A stretch of DNA of 47,088 nt, from positions 1 through 47,088 of the forward strand of contig JAUNTY010000018.1 of the NCBI GenBank assembly GCA_030538415.1. The letters run 5' to 3'. This stretch comes from Neisseria sp. (GTDB lineage Bacteria > Pseudomonadota > Gammaproteobacteria > Burkholderiales > Neisseriaceae). A program made the position numbers and the translations under genes. Below are positions 7,687 to 15,925 of the stretch, one piece after another. Below the pieces are notes generated by a model. It did not search any database, was not told where the DNA came from, and worked only from the letters and a program-made list of their open reading frames with translations. How positions within the stretch are numbered: the first letter of the stretch is position 1; each line of letters opens with the position of its first letter.

Positions 7687-8547
7687 TCAGTCTGCCGCAT
7701 CGTTGCTGAAAAACAGTTTTTGCTGTGTCAGCACATTGCCGTCTGCATCGGCGAGCCCGCCTTCGGCAGCAGAGAATTTGATCACCGCCAGATTGATGCT
7801 GCCTTCCGCCGTAGGGGCGCTGTTGATGATGATGCCGGCGTCTTCATTGTTTTGCCGCACGGCAATACCGGCGGCTTCGAGCGAGGTGGCGGAAAGTACG
7901 GCCAGGCCGCGTTTTACCTGGCCGCGGTATTGGGCGCGGGCGATGATTTCCTGGCCGGGATAGCAGCCTTTTTTGAAATGCACGCCGCCGATGGTGTGTT
8001 GGTTGAGCATCTGTGCCACGGCGGTTTCGCTGGTGGCGGCGGAAATCCACGGGTAGCCGCTGAGGATTTCGTGAATATTCCAGGCATTTTCGACGGCGGC
8101 GTCGTATTCGGGCAAGGCAGCGGCGGGGCCGATGCTGAACGAGCCGCCGTGCGGCAGCGCGGCCGTCCATACCCCGTCTGTCTGCGCGGCGGCAAAGGAA
8201 AGCGCAGGCGCAGCGGCGGCTTGCGGCGCGGCGTTTTCAGTCAAAGCGGCGGCTGCGGCGTAATCGGCCAGCGGCTCGAACACCACTTTGGCGCGCAAGA
8301 CAAACATGCGCAGGCGTTTGGTTACTTTTTCTGCCACATCGGCGGCCATTGCCAACAGCAGGTCTTCGCCGCGGTTGAGCACCAGCATGTTGGCGATGAC
8401 GCGGCCTTTGGGGGTGTTGTAGGTGGCGTAGCAGGCTTCGCCGGGCTGCAAATTCTCGATGTCGTTGGAAAGCTGGCCGTGCAGGAAGGCGGCGGCGTCA
8501 TTGCCGCTTGCGCGTACGATACTGAAAAAAGGAAGGCGGGTGGGCAT
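7687..8547 (-). CDS. ygfZ: YgfZ-type folate-binding protein (Fe-S cluster repair/assembly)
   Basis: A 286-residue member of the GcvT-like folate-binding family. YgfZ proteins use tetrahydrofolate and help maturation or repair of certain Fe-S enzymes such as MiaB. The family signature with the essential cysteine is present as KKGCYPGQEIIARAQYRG at about residues 190-207. The N-terminal half has the expected LHGQLSNDIENLQPGEACYA. The minus-strand start is preceded by a good AAGGAG about 7 bases upstream. The middle (about 110-140) is Ala-rich and low-complexity, as is common in this GC-rich genome. It is monocistronic and bracketed by repeats. Confidence 0.88.
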   Translation of the reverse strand: MPTRLPFFSIVRASGNDAAAFLHGQLSNDIENLQPGEACYATYNTPKGRVIANMLVLNRGEDLLLAMAADVAEKVTKRLRMFVLRAKVVFEPLADYAAAAALTENAAPQAAAAPALSFAAAQTDGVWTAALPHGGSFSIGPAAALPEYDAAVENAWNIHEILSGYPWISAATSETAVAQMLNQHTIGGVHFKKGCYPGQEIIARAQYRGQVKRGLAVLSATSLEAAGIAVRQNNEDAGIIINSAPTAEGSINLAVIKFSAAEGGLADADGNVLTQQKLFFSNDAAD

Positions 8548-8612
8548 GGGTGGCTCCTTGCGCGGGATGGGGTTGTTGGGTAATAAGCCCGGTGATGTGG
8601 ATTGTGTTTATA

Positions 8613-8735
8613 TATAGTCATTTCAATTTAGTTTGATACAGCGTTGCTGCGCCTAGCCTTACTATCTGTACTGTCTGCGGCTTGCTGCCTTGTCTCAATC
8701 TAAATTGAAACGACTATAATTTCTCCGACTATATA
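8613..8735. repeat. Correia-type repeat plus an extra right end
   Basis: It starts TATAGTCATTTCAATTTAG and ends CTAAATTGAAACGACTATA at 8718. A foreign right end (ATTTCTCCGACTATA) follows at 8719-8735. The core CTATCTGTACTGTCTGCGG is present. The 550 bases from 8548 to 9097 hold only repeats, a fragment of the AACGTGAG element and a DUS pair; I see no gene. Confidence 0.75.
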
Positions 8736-8738
8736 AAT

Positions 8739-8757
8739 AACGTGAGCTCGGGATAAG
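8739..8757 (+). repeat. Fragment of the AACGTGAG...GGGATAAG element
   Basis: TAACGTGAGCTCGGGATAAG matches the terminal repeat of the elements at 40637-40794 and 43001-43378. Only one end is recognisable here. Confidence 0.5.
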
Positions 8758-8821
8758 CAGCCGTATTTTCCATACTGTTTGCGGCTTGCTTGTATGAAAA
8801 ATGTGTTGTCCGGCTGTATAT

Positions 8822-8864
8822 AAGGCCGTCTGAAAGATTTCCAAGGTCGGATTCAGACGGCCTT
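8822..8864. terminator. Inverted DUS pair
   Basis: AAGGCCGTCTGAA and TTCAGACGGCCTT enclose 17 bases. It lies between two CREE and may be just an uptake signal pair. Confidence 0.45.
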
Positions 8865-8872
8865 GAGTGTTA

Positions 8873-8997
8873 TATAGAGAGAAAACTTAATTCCTATAGT
8901 CGTTCCGTTAGTTTGATACAGCGTTGCTGCACCTGGCCGTACTATCTGTACTGTTTGCGGCTTGCTGCCTTGTATTAGAGTAAGTTTTCCCTCTATA
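8873..8997. repeat. Correia-type repeat, composite
   Basis: The outer ends are TATAGAGAGAAAACTTA and TAAGTTTTCCCTCTATA. An internal left end of another type (TATAGTCGTTCCGTTAG) begins near 8895. The core CTATCTGTACTGTTTGCGG is present. It is a composite of two element variants. Confidence 0.75.
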
Positions 8998-9097
8998 TCC
9001 GCTCATCGAGGTCAGCGGATAAAGCGGCAGGCCGCAAGGGTGGGAAAATACGGCAAGGCGGGTCAGCCAAGTGATTTTAACTGGCCATCAAAAGGCC

Positions 9098-10246
9098 TTA
9101 CAAACCCATGGCGTGTCTGACCAGCATGTTTTTGACCGGCAATGCGGCGTTGACCAGATTCAGGCCGGTGTTGCGCAGCCACGGCAGCGCGGGCAGTTGT
9201 TGCCCGCCGAACAGGTGAAACAGCGCATCGCAGGAAAGCTGCATGATGCGCACAGGCTCGAGGCGGTTTTGCGCGTAGCGCTTGAGCAGTTGGTGTGCGC
9301 CGATATCGGGCGCGCCCAAGCTGATTGCGGCAAATTCAATCACGTCGCCGAAGCCGAGATTGACGCCTTGCCCGGCCAGCGGGTGAATGGTGTGGGCGGC
9401 ATCGCCGACCAGCATGATACGCTGCGCCACGGTGGTTTCGGGGCGGCGCAAAATCAGGTTGAAGGCAAAAGCGGGAGAGAGCGGCGAGAGCCTGCCCAAT
9501 ATGCCGCCGCCTTGCGCGGTAACGGCGGCGGCCAAATCTTCGGGCGCAAGTGCGGTGAGTTTTTCAGGCTCGGCGGTGCTCCAGACGATGGAAATCTTGT
9601 TGCCCGGCAAAGGCAGGTAGGCCAGCACTTCGCCTTGTTCGAACCACTGAAAGGCGGTGCCGTGATGGTTTTTTTCGGTGTGGAAATTGGCCACCACGCC
9701 GTGATGGCCGTAGGCGTTTTCTTTGACCGCTATCCCGGCCTGCGCGCGTACCCACGAATTGGCGCCGTCGGCGCCGATAATCAGGCGGGTTTTGAGGGTG
9801 TTGCCGTTTTGCAGTGTGAGCGTGGCGGCATCAACGGCGGTGTCCAGTTTGGCGGCGGCTTCGGTAAACACGGGGATTTCCAGCGCTTCGACCTGCCGCC
9901 ACAATGCCGCCAGCAGCCAGCGGTTTTCGGCGATACTGGTGAGGCGTTCGGCATGAATATCGGCAGCGGCGAATTCGATGCGCCCGCCGTTGTCGCCGCG
10001 CACGTCCATACGCGACACCGCCTGAATGCGGCTTTCAGACGGCCAGGCATCCAAGGATTGCAGCAACCGGCGGTTGGCCGGGCTGATGGCATAGATGCGC
10101 GCGTCCCAGCCTTGCTCGAGCTTGGCGGCGTCGGTTGCGGGTGGGCGGATTTCGAGCAGCGCCACATTGCGCTGCTGCCGCTTGAGTGCGACAGCGGTTG
10201 CGGCACCGACCAGGCCGCCGCCGATGATGAGGGCGTCGTAAATCAT
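9098..10246 (-). CDS. UbiH/UbiF/UbiM-family FAD-dependent monooxygenase (ubiquinone biosynthesis)
   Basis: A 382-residue class A flavoprotein monooxygenase expected to hydroxylate the benzene ring of ubiquinone precursors at the inner membrane. The N-terminal FAD dinucleotide fold is DALIIGGGLVGAATAVAL. The second family motif around GADGANSWVR is at about residues 180-189. The C-terminal FAD motif MLVGDAAHTIHPLAGQGVN is at about 275-293. Neisseria is known to use UbiM, a broad-specificity hydroxylase; whether this is UbiM or UbiH needs a tree. An internal DUS lies near 10034. The start is preceded by a TATAAT box at 10276-10281 on the minus strand. Confidence 0.85.
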   Translation of the reverse strand: MIYDALIIGGGLVGAATAVALKRQQRNVALLEIRPPATDAAKLEQGWDARIYAISPANRRLLQSLDAWPSESRIQAVSRMDVRGDNGGRIEFAAADIHAERLTSIAENRWLLAALWRQVEALEIPVFTEAAAKLDTAVDAATLTLQNGNTLKTRLIIGADGANSWVRAQAGIAVKENAYGHHGVVANFHTEKNHHGTAFQWFEQGEVLAYLPLPGNKISIVWSTAEPEKLTALAPEDLAAAVTAQGGGILGRLSPLSPAFAFNLILRRPETTVAQRIMLVGDAAHTIHPLAGQGVNLGFGDVIEFAAISLGAPDIGAHQLLKRYAQNRLEPVRIMQLSCDALFHLFGGQQLPALPWLRNTGLNLVNAALPVKNMLVRHAMGL

Positions 10247-10275
10247 GATGGGGTCTTGAATGGGAAATGAAGCTG

Positions 10276-10281
10276 ATTATA
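10276..10281 (-). promoter_or_regulatory. Candidate -10 box for the UbiH-family gene
   Basis: A minus-strand TATAAT sits about 30 bases before the start codon, with a DUS in the spacer region. No clear -35 is visible. Confidence 0.4.
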
Positions 10282-10295
10282 CCTGCTTCAGACGG

Positions 10296-10327
10296 CCTGT
10301 AGCGAGATAGTCCTGTAGCGAGATAGT
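10296..10327. repeat. Perfect 16-bp tandem direct repeat
   Basis: CCTGTAGCGAGATAGT occurs twice back to back, immediately upstream of the UbiH-family promoter region. It could be a slippage product or a pair of binding sites. Confidence 0.7.
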
Positions 10328-10343
10328 GAAGATGGGTTTGATA

Positions 10344-10383
10344 AAGGCCGTCTGAAATGGTGTTATCCCTTTCAGACGGCCTT
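10344..10383. terminator. Inverted DUS pair downstream of gloA
   Basis: AAGGCCGTCTGAAA...TTTCAGACGGCCTT forms a 14-bp stem placed after the minus-strand gloA stop. Confidence 0.6.
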
Positions 10384-10424
10384 ATTGATGTTTCGTATCA
10401 ACACGTTTAATCAGTAAAACGGCA

Positions 10425-10820
10425 TCAGTCGTTGCCCGAACCTTTCTGGATAAATTCGATTTTGTAGCCGTCGGGGTCTTCTACGAAAGCAATCACGGTG
10501 GTGCCGTGCTTCATCGGCCCGGCTTCACGGGTGACCTTGCCACCTTTGGCACGCACGGCATCGCAGGCGGCATAGGCGTCGTCTACTTCGATGGCGATGT
10601 GGCCGTAGCCGTTGCCGAGGTCGTAGCTTTCGGTGCCCCAGTTGTGGGTGAGCTCGAGCACGGTGTGGTCGGATTCGTCGCCGTAGCCGACAAAAGCGAG
10701 GGTGAATTTGCCGTCGGGGTAGTCGTTTTTGCGCAAGAGTTTCATGCCGAGCACATCTTGATAAAATGCTAATGATTTATCGAGGTTGCCGACGCGCAGC
10801 ATAGTGTGGAGCATTCGCAT
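10425..10820 (-). CDS. gloA: Lactoylglutathione lyase (glyoxalase I)
   Basis: A 131-residue metalloenzyme that isomerises the methylglyoxal-glutathione hemithioacetal to S-lactoylglutathione in the cytoplasm. The four metal ligands of the Escherichia coli Ni-enzyme are all at the expected positions: His5 (MRMLH), Glu56 (TVLELTH), His74 (GYGHIAIEV) and Glu122 (GYKIEFIQ). The length and the two beta-alpha-beta-beta-beta modules match the short Ni/Co-type form. The gene is alone, between DUS stem-loops on both sides, and is divergent from pntA. Confidence 0.95.
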   Translation of the reverse strand: MRMLHTMLRVGNLDKSLAFYQDVLGMKLLRKNDYPDGKFTLAFVGYGDESDHTVLELTHNWGTESYDLGNGYGHIAIEVDDAYAACDAVRAKGGKVTREAGPMKHGTTVIAFVEDPDGYKIEFIQKGSGND

Positions 10821-10858
10821 GGTGGTTTCCTTGTTGGTTTTCTGAAAACAAAACAGCA

Positions 10859-10925
10859 GGCCGTCTGAAAAGACAGCGCTTTTGCCTTATTCTAGCACAA
10901 GGCGGTTTCATCTTTCAGACGGCCT
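10859..10925. repeat. Spaced inverted DUS pair between gloA and pntA
   Basis: AGGCCGTCTGAAAAG and CTTTCAGACGGCCT are separated by about 40 bases, which contain the likely minus-strand -10 (TAGAAT) of gloA. Because it lies upstream of both divergent genes, it is not an obvious terminator. Confidence 0.5.
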
Positions 10926-10980
10926 CGTTCCCGTAGGAGGATTCAGATTTGTTTAACTCACAATAATTTGACCGTATGTA

Positions 10981-11009
10981 TTGAATTCGGCGGCCAAATT
11001 GGTTATAAC
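10981..11009 (+). promoter_or_regulatory. Probable sigma-70 promoter for pntAB
   Basis: TTGAAT (10981-10986), 17 bases, then TATAAC (11004-11009), about 55 bases before the pntA start. Confidence 0.55.
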
Positions 11010-11063
11010 GGTATTGTTAAGTTATGTAGATGTGTTGTTTTCTTTCATAAAAAGGACAAGCTG

Positions 11064-12602
11064 ATGAGAATTGGTATTCCAAAAGAATCTCTGGCAGGCG
11101 AAACCCGCGTGGCGTGCACGCCGGCTACCGTTACCCAGTTGCAGAAACTCGGGTTTGAGGTGGCGGTGGAACGCGGTGCCGGTGCGGGAGCCAGCCTGAG
11201 TGATGCGGCTTATGAAGCCGCCGGAGCGGCGCTGCTTGATGCGGCTGAAGTGTGGGCAAGCCCGCTGATTTATAAGGTCAATGCGCCCGATGCGGCGGAA
11301 ACAGGCCGTCTGAACGCGGGGCAGACGCTGGTGAGCTTTGTGTGGCCGGCGCAAAATCCCGAGTTGGTGCAGCAGCTTGCCGATAAAAAAGTGAATGTGT
11401 TGGCGATGGACATGGTGCCGCGTATTTCGCGCGCACAGGCTTTGGATGCCTTGTCGTCGATGGCCAATATCAGCGGCTACCGCGCCGTGATTGAAGCGGC
11501 GAATGCCTTCGGCCGCTTCTTCACCGGCCAGATTACCGCCGCGGGCAAAGTGCCGCCTGCGCAGGTGTTGGTGATTGGTGCGGGCGTGGCGGGTTTGGCG
11601 GCCATCGGTACGGCCAATTCGCTCGGCGCGATTGTGAAAGCCTTCGATACGCGCTTGGAAGTGGCTGAGCAAATCGAGTCGATGGGCGGCCAATTTTTGA
11701 AACTGGATTTCCCGCAGGAAGTGGGCGGCAGCGGCGACGGCTATGCCAAAGTAATGAGCGAGGAATTTATCGCCGCCGAGATGAAGCTCTTTGCCGAGCA
11801 GGCCAAAGAAGTGGACATCATCATTACCACTGCCGCGATTCCGGGCAAACCCGCGCCGAAGCTGATTACCGCCGACATGGTGGCGAGCATGAAGCCCGGT
11901 TCGGTGATTGTCGATTTGGCGGCTGCCACCGGCGGCAACTGCGAAGCCACGAAGCCGGGCGAATTGTTTGTGACCGACAACGGCGTGAAAGTCATCGGCT
12001 ACACCGATATGGCCAACCGTTTGGCGGGGCAGTCTTCCCAGCTTTACGCAACCAATCTGGTCAACCTCGCCAAATTGCTCAGCCCGAACAAAGACGGCGA
12101 AATCACGCTCGATTTTGAAGACGTGATTATCCGCAATATGACCGTCACCCGCGAGGGCGAAATCACCTTTCCGCCGCCCGCGATTCAGGTTTCCGCCGCG
12201 CCGAAACAGGCTGCCGCTCAGGCCGCGCCGCTGGCGAAACCCGAGCCCGTGCCGCAACCCTTGTGGAAAAAACTGGCACCTGCCGTGATTGCCGCCGCGC
12301 TGATTTTGTGGATGGGCGCGGTAGCTCCGGCTGAATTCCTCAACCACTTTATCGTGTTCGTATTGGCTTGCGTAATCGGTTATTACGTGGTGTGGAACGT
12401 GTCGCATTCGCTGCATACGCCGCTGATGTCGGTCACCAATGCCATCTCCGGCATCATCGTGGTCGGCGCGCTGCTGCAAATCGGCCAGGGTCATGCGGCG
12501 GTGTCGTTTTTGGCCTTTATCGCGGTGCTGATTGCCAGCATCAATATTTTCGGCGGTTTTTACGTGACCCGCCGCATGTTGAATATGTTCCGTAAAGGTT
12601 AA
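11064..12602 (+). CDS. pntA: NAD(P) transhydrogenase subunit alpha
   Basis: A 512-residue subunit of the proton-translocating transhydrogenase, which uses the proton gradient to reduce NADP+ with NADH. I start it at the ATG at 11064, preceded by AAAGGA; an in-frame upstream ATG adds 32 residues that do not belong to the family. The N-terminus [20 protein letters not shown] is the hallmark. The NAD-binding fold is at [22 protein letters not shown] (about residues 167-188, split motif GAGVAGLAA). An Ala/Pro-rich linker near 375-400 leads to four C-terminal membrane helices. This is the fused E. coli-type alpha subunit. pntB starts 11 bases later. Confidence 0.96.
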   Translation: MRIGIPKESLAGETRVACTPATVTQLQKLGFEVAVERGAGAGASLSDAAYEAAGAALLDAAEVWASPLIYKVNAPDAAETGRLNAGQTLVSFVWPAQNPELVQQLADKKVNVLAMDMVPRISRAQALDALSSMANISGYRAVIEAANAFGRFFTGQITAAGKVPPAQVLVIGAGVAGLAAIGTANSLGAIVKAFDTRLEVAEQIESMGGQFLKLDFPQEVGGSGDGYAKVMSEEFIAAEMKLFAEQAKEVDIIITTAAIPGKPAPKLITADMVASMKPGSVIVDLAAATGGNCEATKPGELFVTDNGVKVIGYTDMANRLAGQSSQLYATNLVNLAKLLSPNKDGEITLDFEDVIIRNMTVTREGEITFPPPAIQVSAAPKQAAAQAAPLAKPEPVPQPLWKKLAPAVIAAALILWMGAVAPAEFLNHFIVFVLACVIGYYVVWNVSHSLHTPLMSVTNAISGIIVVGALLQIGQGHAAVSFLAFIAVLIASINIFGGFYVTRRMLNMFRKG

Positions 12603-12612
12603 GGAGGCCGAT

Positions 12613-13998
12613 ATGTCACACGGATTGGTTACTGCGGCATACATCGTTGCCGCCATCTTGTTTATTCTTTCGCTGGCCGGGCTTTCCAAGCAGGAAACCG
12701 CCCGCAACGGCTGCTATTACGGCATCGCCGGTATGGCCATTGCCTTGTTTGTGACCATTTTCAGCGAAAACACCGCCGGTTTGGGCTGGGTGATTATCGC
12801 CATGGTCATCGGTGCGGCCGTCGGCATTTATAAAGCCAAAAAGGTAGAAATGACCGAAATGCCGGAGCTGATTGCGCTGTTGCACAGCTTCGTCGGCTTG
12901 GCCGCGGTATTGGTGGGCTTCAACAGCTTTATCGAGCCGGGCGATATTTCCAGCGATATGGAAACCATTCACCTGATTGAAGTGTTTTTGGGTGTGTTTA
13001 TTGGTGCGGTGACGTTTACCGGCTCGATTGTGGCCTTTGGCAAACTCAACGGCAAAATCAGCAGCAAACCGCTGAGCCTGCCGCACAAGCACAAGCTCAA
13101 TCTGGCGGCGCTGGTGGTGTCGTTTGTGTTGCTGTTGTTGTTTGTTTCGGTGCATGGCAGCTGGTTGGCGCTGATTGTGATGACCGCCATCGCGCTGGCT
13201 TTCGGTTGGCATTTGGTGGCTTCCATCGGCGGTGCGGATATGCCGGTGGTGATTTCCATGCTCAACTCGTATTCGGGCTGGGCGGCGGCGGCCACAGGCT
13301 TTATGCTCAGCAATGATTTGCTGATTGTGACCGGCGCATTGGTCGGCTCCAGCGGTGCGATTCTGTCGTACATCATGTGTAAAGCCATGAACCGTTCGTT
13401 TATTTCCGTGATTGCAGGCGGCTTCGGCACCGATGGTTCCGCCGCAGCGGCAGGCGGCGAGGAAGAGGGCGAATACCGCGAGGTGAAACCGGCGGATGTG
13501 GCCGAAATGCTCAAAGGCGCCCACAGCGTGATTATTACCCCGGGCTACGGCATGGCGGTGGCGCAGGCGCAATATCCGGTGGCCGAAATCACCGACCTCT
13601 TGCGCAAGCAGGGTGTGGAAGTGCGCTTCGGTATCCACCCGGTTGCAGGCCGTTTGCCCGGCCACATGAATGTGTTGCTGGCCGAAGCGAAAGTGCCTTA
13701 CGACATCGTGTTGGAAATGGATGAAATCAACGATGATTTCCCCGAAACCGATGTGGTGTTGGTGATTGGTGCGAATGATACGGTGAACCCCGCCGCCCAA
13801 ACCGACCCGAATTCGCCGATTGCCGGCATGCCGGTATTGGAAGTGTGGAAGGCCAAGGAAGTGGTGGTGTTCAAACGCTCGATGAACACCGGCTACGCAG
13901 GCGTGCAGAACCCGCTGTTTTTCAATGAAAATACGGTGATGTGCTTCGGCGATGCCAAAGCGACCGTAGATGAGATTTTGGCGGATTTGAAAAAATAA
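12613..13998 (+). CDS. pntB: NAD(P) transhydrogenase subunit beta
   Basis: A 461-residue partner of PntA. The N-terminal two-thirds (about residues 1-265) is a bundle of membrane helices forming the proton channel. The soluble C-terminal NADP(H)-binding domain follows an acidic linker, [13 protein letters not shown]-binding landmarks are [18 protein letters not shown] (about 303-320) and [11 protein letters not shown] (about 390-400), with [16 protein letters not shown] near the end. It is translationally close to pntA (11-base gap with AAGGAGG overlapping the pntA stop). A DUS hairpin terminates the operon. Confidence 0.96.
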   Translation: MSHGLVTAAYIVAAILFILSLAGLSKQETARNGCYYGIAGMAIALFVTIFSENTAGLGWVIIAMVIGAAVGIYKAKKVEMTEMPELIALLHSFVGLAAVLVGFNSFIEPGDISSDMETIHLIEVFLGVFIGAVTFTGSIVAFGKLNGKISSKPLSLPHKHKLNLAALVVSFVLLLLFVSVHGSWLALIVMTAIALAFGWHLVASIGGADMPVVISMLNSYSGWAAAATGFMLSNDLLIVTGALVGSSGAILSYIMCKAMNRSFISVIAGGFGTDGSAAAAGGEEEGEYREVKPADVAEMLKGAHSVIITPGYGMAVAQAQYPVAEITDLLRKQGVEVRFGIHPVAGRLPGHMNVLLAEAKVPYDIVLEMDEINDDFPETDVVLVIGANDTVNPAAQTDPNSPIAGMPVLEVWKAKEVVVFKRSMNTGYAGVQNPLFFNENTVMCFGDAKATVDEILADLKK

Positions 13999-14012
13999 GC
14001 TGCTGAAATAAC

Positions 14013-14051
14013 AAAAGGCCGTCTGAAAAGATTTTTTCAGACGGCCTTTTT
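14013..14051 (+). terminator. DUS hairpin terminator after pntB
   Basis: AAAAGGCCGTCTGAAAA...TTTTCAGACGGCCTTTTT is a long stem ending in a T run, 15 bases after the pntB stop. Confidence 0.75.
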
Positions 14052-14076
14052 GTGCGGGCGGAAGCTCTAAGGTCTC

Positions 14077-14108
14077 AGGCCGTCTGAAAACAAATCTTTC
14101 AGACGGCT
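14077..14108 (-). terminator. Inverted DUS pair after the MocR-type gene
   Basis: AGGCCGTCTGAAA...TTTCAGACGGCT is located just past the minus-strand stop of the MocR-type regulator gene. Confidence 0.55.
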
Positions 14109-14131
14109 GTTGACAATGAAATTTTACCGAA

Positions 14132-15442
14132 TCAATACACGGCTCTGCCCACGCCTGCCAGCGCTTCGGCAATGTCGTCGGCGAGGGTTTGGCAGCTTTC
14201 GTCGCTCAGGTTGCTGATGGTGATGCGGATGGCGGGCTGCTTGGTAAGCGAAATCGGTGCGCCGCTTTGCACCGCCCAGCCTTTGGCTGCGAGCGCCTGG
14301 ATGATTTGCGGCTCGTTGGGTACGGGCAGCCAGATGTGCATGCCTTCGCCGCGTTCGGGCTGCCAGGGCAGGCGGATGTGGTGGACGGTAAGGGCGTTTA
14401 GCAGCAGATGGCGGCGGCGGGCGTAGCTTGCTGCAATGTGGTTGAGGCCGTCTGAATCGAGGTTTTGCCAGATGCTGAGGGCGAGGTGTTGCAACAGCTT
14501 GCTGATCCAGCGCGGCCCCAGGGTAAAGCGGGTTTTCATGGCGGGCAGGATGGGGCTGCTGCCTGCGGCCACGGCGATGCGGAAATCGGTGCCGAGGAAT
14601 TTGCTGGTGGAAGTGGAGTAAATCCATTCGTTTGCAAAATCCTGCATGCCGTGAAACGGCTGGCGGCTGAGGGCGCCCCAGTGGTCGTCGATGATGAGGA
14701 GGGCGCTGTGGCGGCTGAGGGCTTGTTGCCATTGCTGCCAGCGTGCGCGGCTGTAGCAGATGCCGGTGGGGCTGTGGGCGCGGGCGGTGAGGATAATGGC
14801 GGAGGCGCTGCGCAGCGTGGCTTCGTCGGGTATTTTGGCGCCTTCCGCGTCCATCGCCAGCGGCACGGCCTGCAGGCGCAGGTGGTGGAGCAGGGTGATG
14901 GCGGGCGGCCAGCAGGGGTCTTCAATCAGCACTTTGGCGCCGGGCAGGCAGCGCTGGGTGAGGGCGCGCTCGATGATGTCGAGGCTGCCGAAAAAGAGGT
15001 AGGGCTCGGCGCTGATTTGGCAGTGCTGTTGCAGCCAGTGTTGTATAAATGCAATCAGCGCGGGGCTGTCGCCGTGGCTGCCGACGTCGGCGGCAAGGTT
15101 GTAGTTTGCCAGCATGGCGGGGTCGATTTTGGGGAGCAGCCTGCGGTCGATGTTGCCGCTGGCCAGGTCGGCAAGGCCTGCGGGAATGGCCATTTGCTGC
15201 CAGCCGGTGGCGGCTTTTTCGGGTACGAAGCTGCCGCGGCGGCCGTCGGTGGCGATGATGCCGGCATCGCGCAATTGTTTGTAGGCGGCGGATACGGTGT
15301 TGGGATTGACGCCCAAATCATCGGCCAAGACGCGCACGGTGGGCAGGCGGAAGCCCGGCGGCCATTTTTGCAGGCGGATGAGCTGCTCGATGGACTGCGC
15401 GATGTTGACAGCAGTGGTGCCTTTGGGTTTTAATTGCTCCAT
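14132..15442 (-). CDS. MocR-subfamily GntR regulator with aminotransferase-like domain
   Basis: A 436-residue PLP-dependent transcription factor. I place the start at 15442, where MEQLKPKGTTAVN begins a typical GntR winged helix and AAGGA lies 9-13 bases upstream; a longer frame upstream is repeat DNA. The helix-turn-helix is RLPTVRVLADDLGVNPNTVSA (about residues 35-55). The fold-type-I aminotransferase domain has RAHSPTG near residue 250, the PLP-ring Asp region IIDDHWG, and the candidate Schiff-base lysine in STSKFLG at about residue 309. Relatives include PdxR, GabR and TauR; the target pathway is not evident from neighbours. A 16-bp palindrome overlies its own 5' region, suggesting autoregulation. 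Confidence 0.82.
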   Translation of the reverse strand: MEQLKPKGTTAVNIAQSIEQLIRLQKWPPGFRLPTVRVLADDLGVNPNTVSAAYKQLRDAGIIATDGRRGSFVPEKAATGWQQMAIPAGLADLASGNIDRRLLPKIDPAMLANYNLAADVGSHGDSPALIAFIQHWLQQHCQISAEPYLFFGSLDIIERALTQRCLPGAKVLIEDPCWPPAITLLHHLRLQAVPLAMDAEGAKIPDEATLRSASAIILTARAHSPTGICYSRARWQQWQQALSRHSALLIIDDHWGALSRQPFHGMQDFANEWIYSTSTSKFLGTDFRIAVAAGSSPILPAMKTRFTLGPRWISKLLQHLALSIWQNLDSDGLNHIAASYARRRHLLLNALTVHHIRLPWQPERGEGMHIWLPVPNEPQIIQALAAKGWAVQSGAPISLTKQPAIRITISNLSDESCQTLADDIAEALAGVGRAVY

Positions 15443-15453
15443 ACAAAATCCTT

Positions 15454-15469
15454 TTTGTATTAATACAAA
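15454..15469. promoter_or_regulatory. Perfect 16-bp palindrome, candidate GntR-type operator
   Basis: TTTGTATTAATACAAA reads the same on both strands. It contains the GT-N-AC spacing typical of GntR-family operators and lies 12-27 bases upstream of the MocR-type gene's start codon. Binding there would block the gene's own transcription. Confidence 0.55.
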
Positions 15470-15535
15470 TATTGTAAGGGATTTTTTTTCAGGCAGCAAG
15501 CTTTCAGACGGCTCCGGTTGGATTTGAGCGGTTTT

Positions 15536-15572
15536 AGGGCTTTCTGACAACGCAGCGCTGTCAGAAAGCCCT
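15536..15572. repeat. 14-bp inverted repeat (AGGGCTTTCTGACA)
   Basis: AGGGCTTTCTGACA and TGTCAGAAAGCCCT flank a 9-base loop. It resembles the ends of the 15667-15839 element with the interior lost. It could act as a hairpin on either strand. Confidence 0.6.
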
Positions 15573-15666
15573 GGCGTATAAATCATGATATTTTGATGTG
15601 GTTTGGCTGTAAGGCCGTCTGAAAGATACGTATAATAGAGCCCAAATAAATAAGGCTGTAGGGCGC

Positions 15667-15839
15667 TAGGGCTTCCTGACAGCGCAGCGGTGTTGTTTAT
15701 GAGGGGATTTTTGTTCCTGAAAATGCAGATGCAAGGCAAAAAACGCAGCAAGGTTGGACACCTTGCGAGGCTTTTTAACGCAGCAGATGCGTTTTCAGGG
15801 GCAAAAAGCACCCATAAATCGAATTGTCAGGATGCCCTA
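15667..15839. mobile_element. MITE-like element with ends TAGGGCTTCCTGACA, containing a nested palindromic repeat
   Basis: The left end TAGGGCTTCCTGACA (15667-15681) matches the complement of the right end TGTCAGGATGCCCTA (15825-15839) in 14 of 15 positions. A second inverted repeat unit, beginning CCTGAAAATGCAGATG and ending GATGCGTTTTCAGG (15716-15799), lies within. It is non-coding and sits upstream of ccoG. No other gene is visible between 15443 and 15925. Confidence 0.6.
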
Positions 15840-15925
15840 AGGTATGTCGCGCGGCAGGAGCGGAATCTGCTGTTGCGGCTACTGCGCCCGAACCAAAGCC
15901 GCGATTGTTTAACAAGGAACCTACC

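Noticed and set aside
10968-11063. N-terminal extension of PntA from an upstream in-frame ATG
   Set aside because: The extra residues include the promoter and ribosome-site region and do not match the family. The ATG at 11064 has AAAGGA and gives the canonical MRIGIPKE start.
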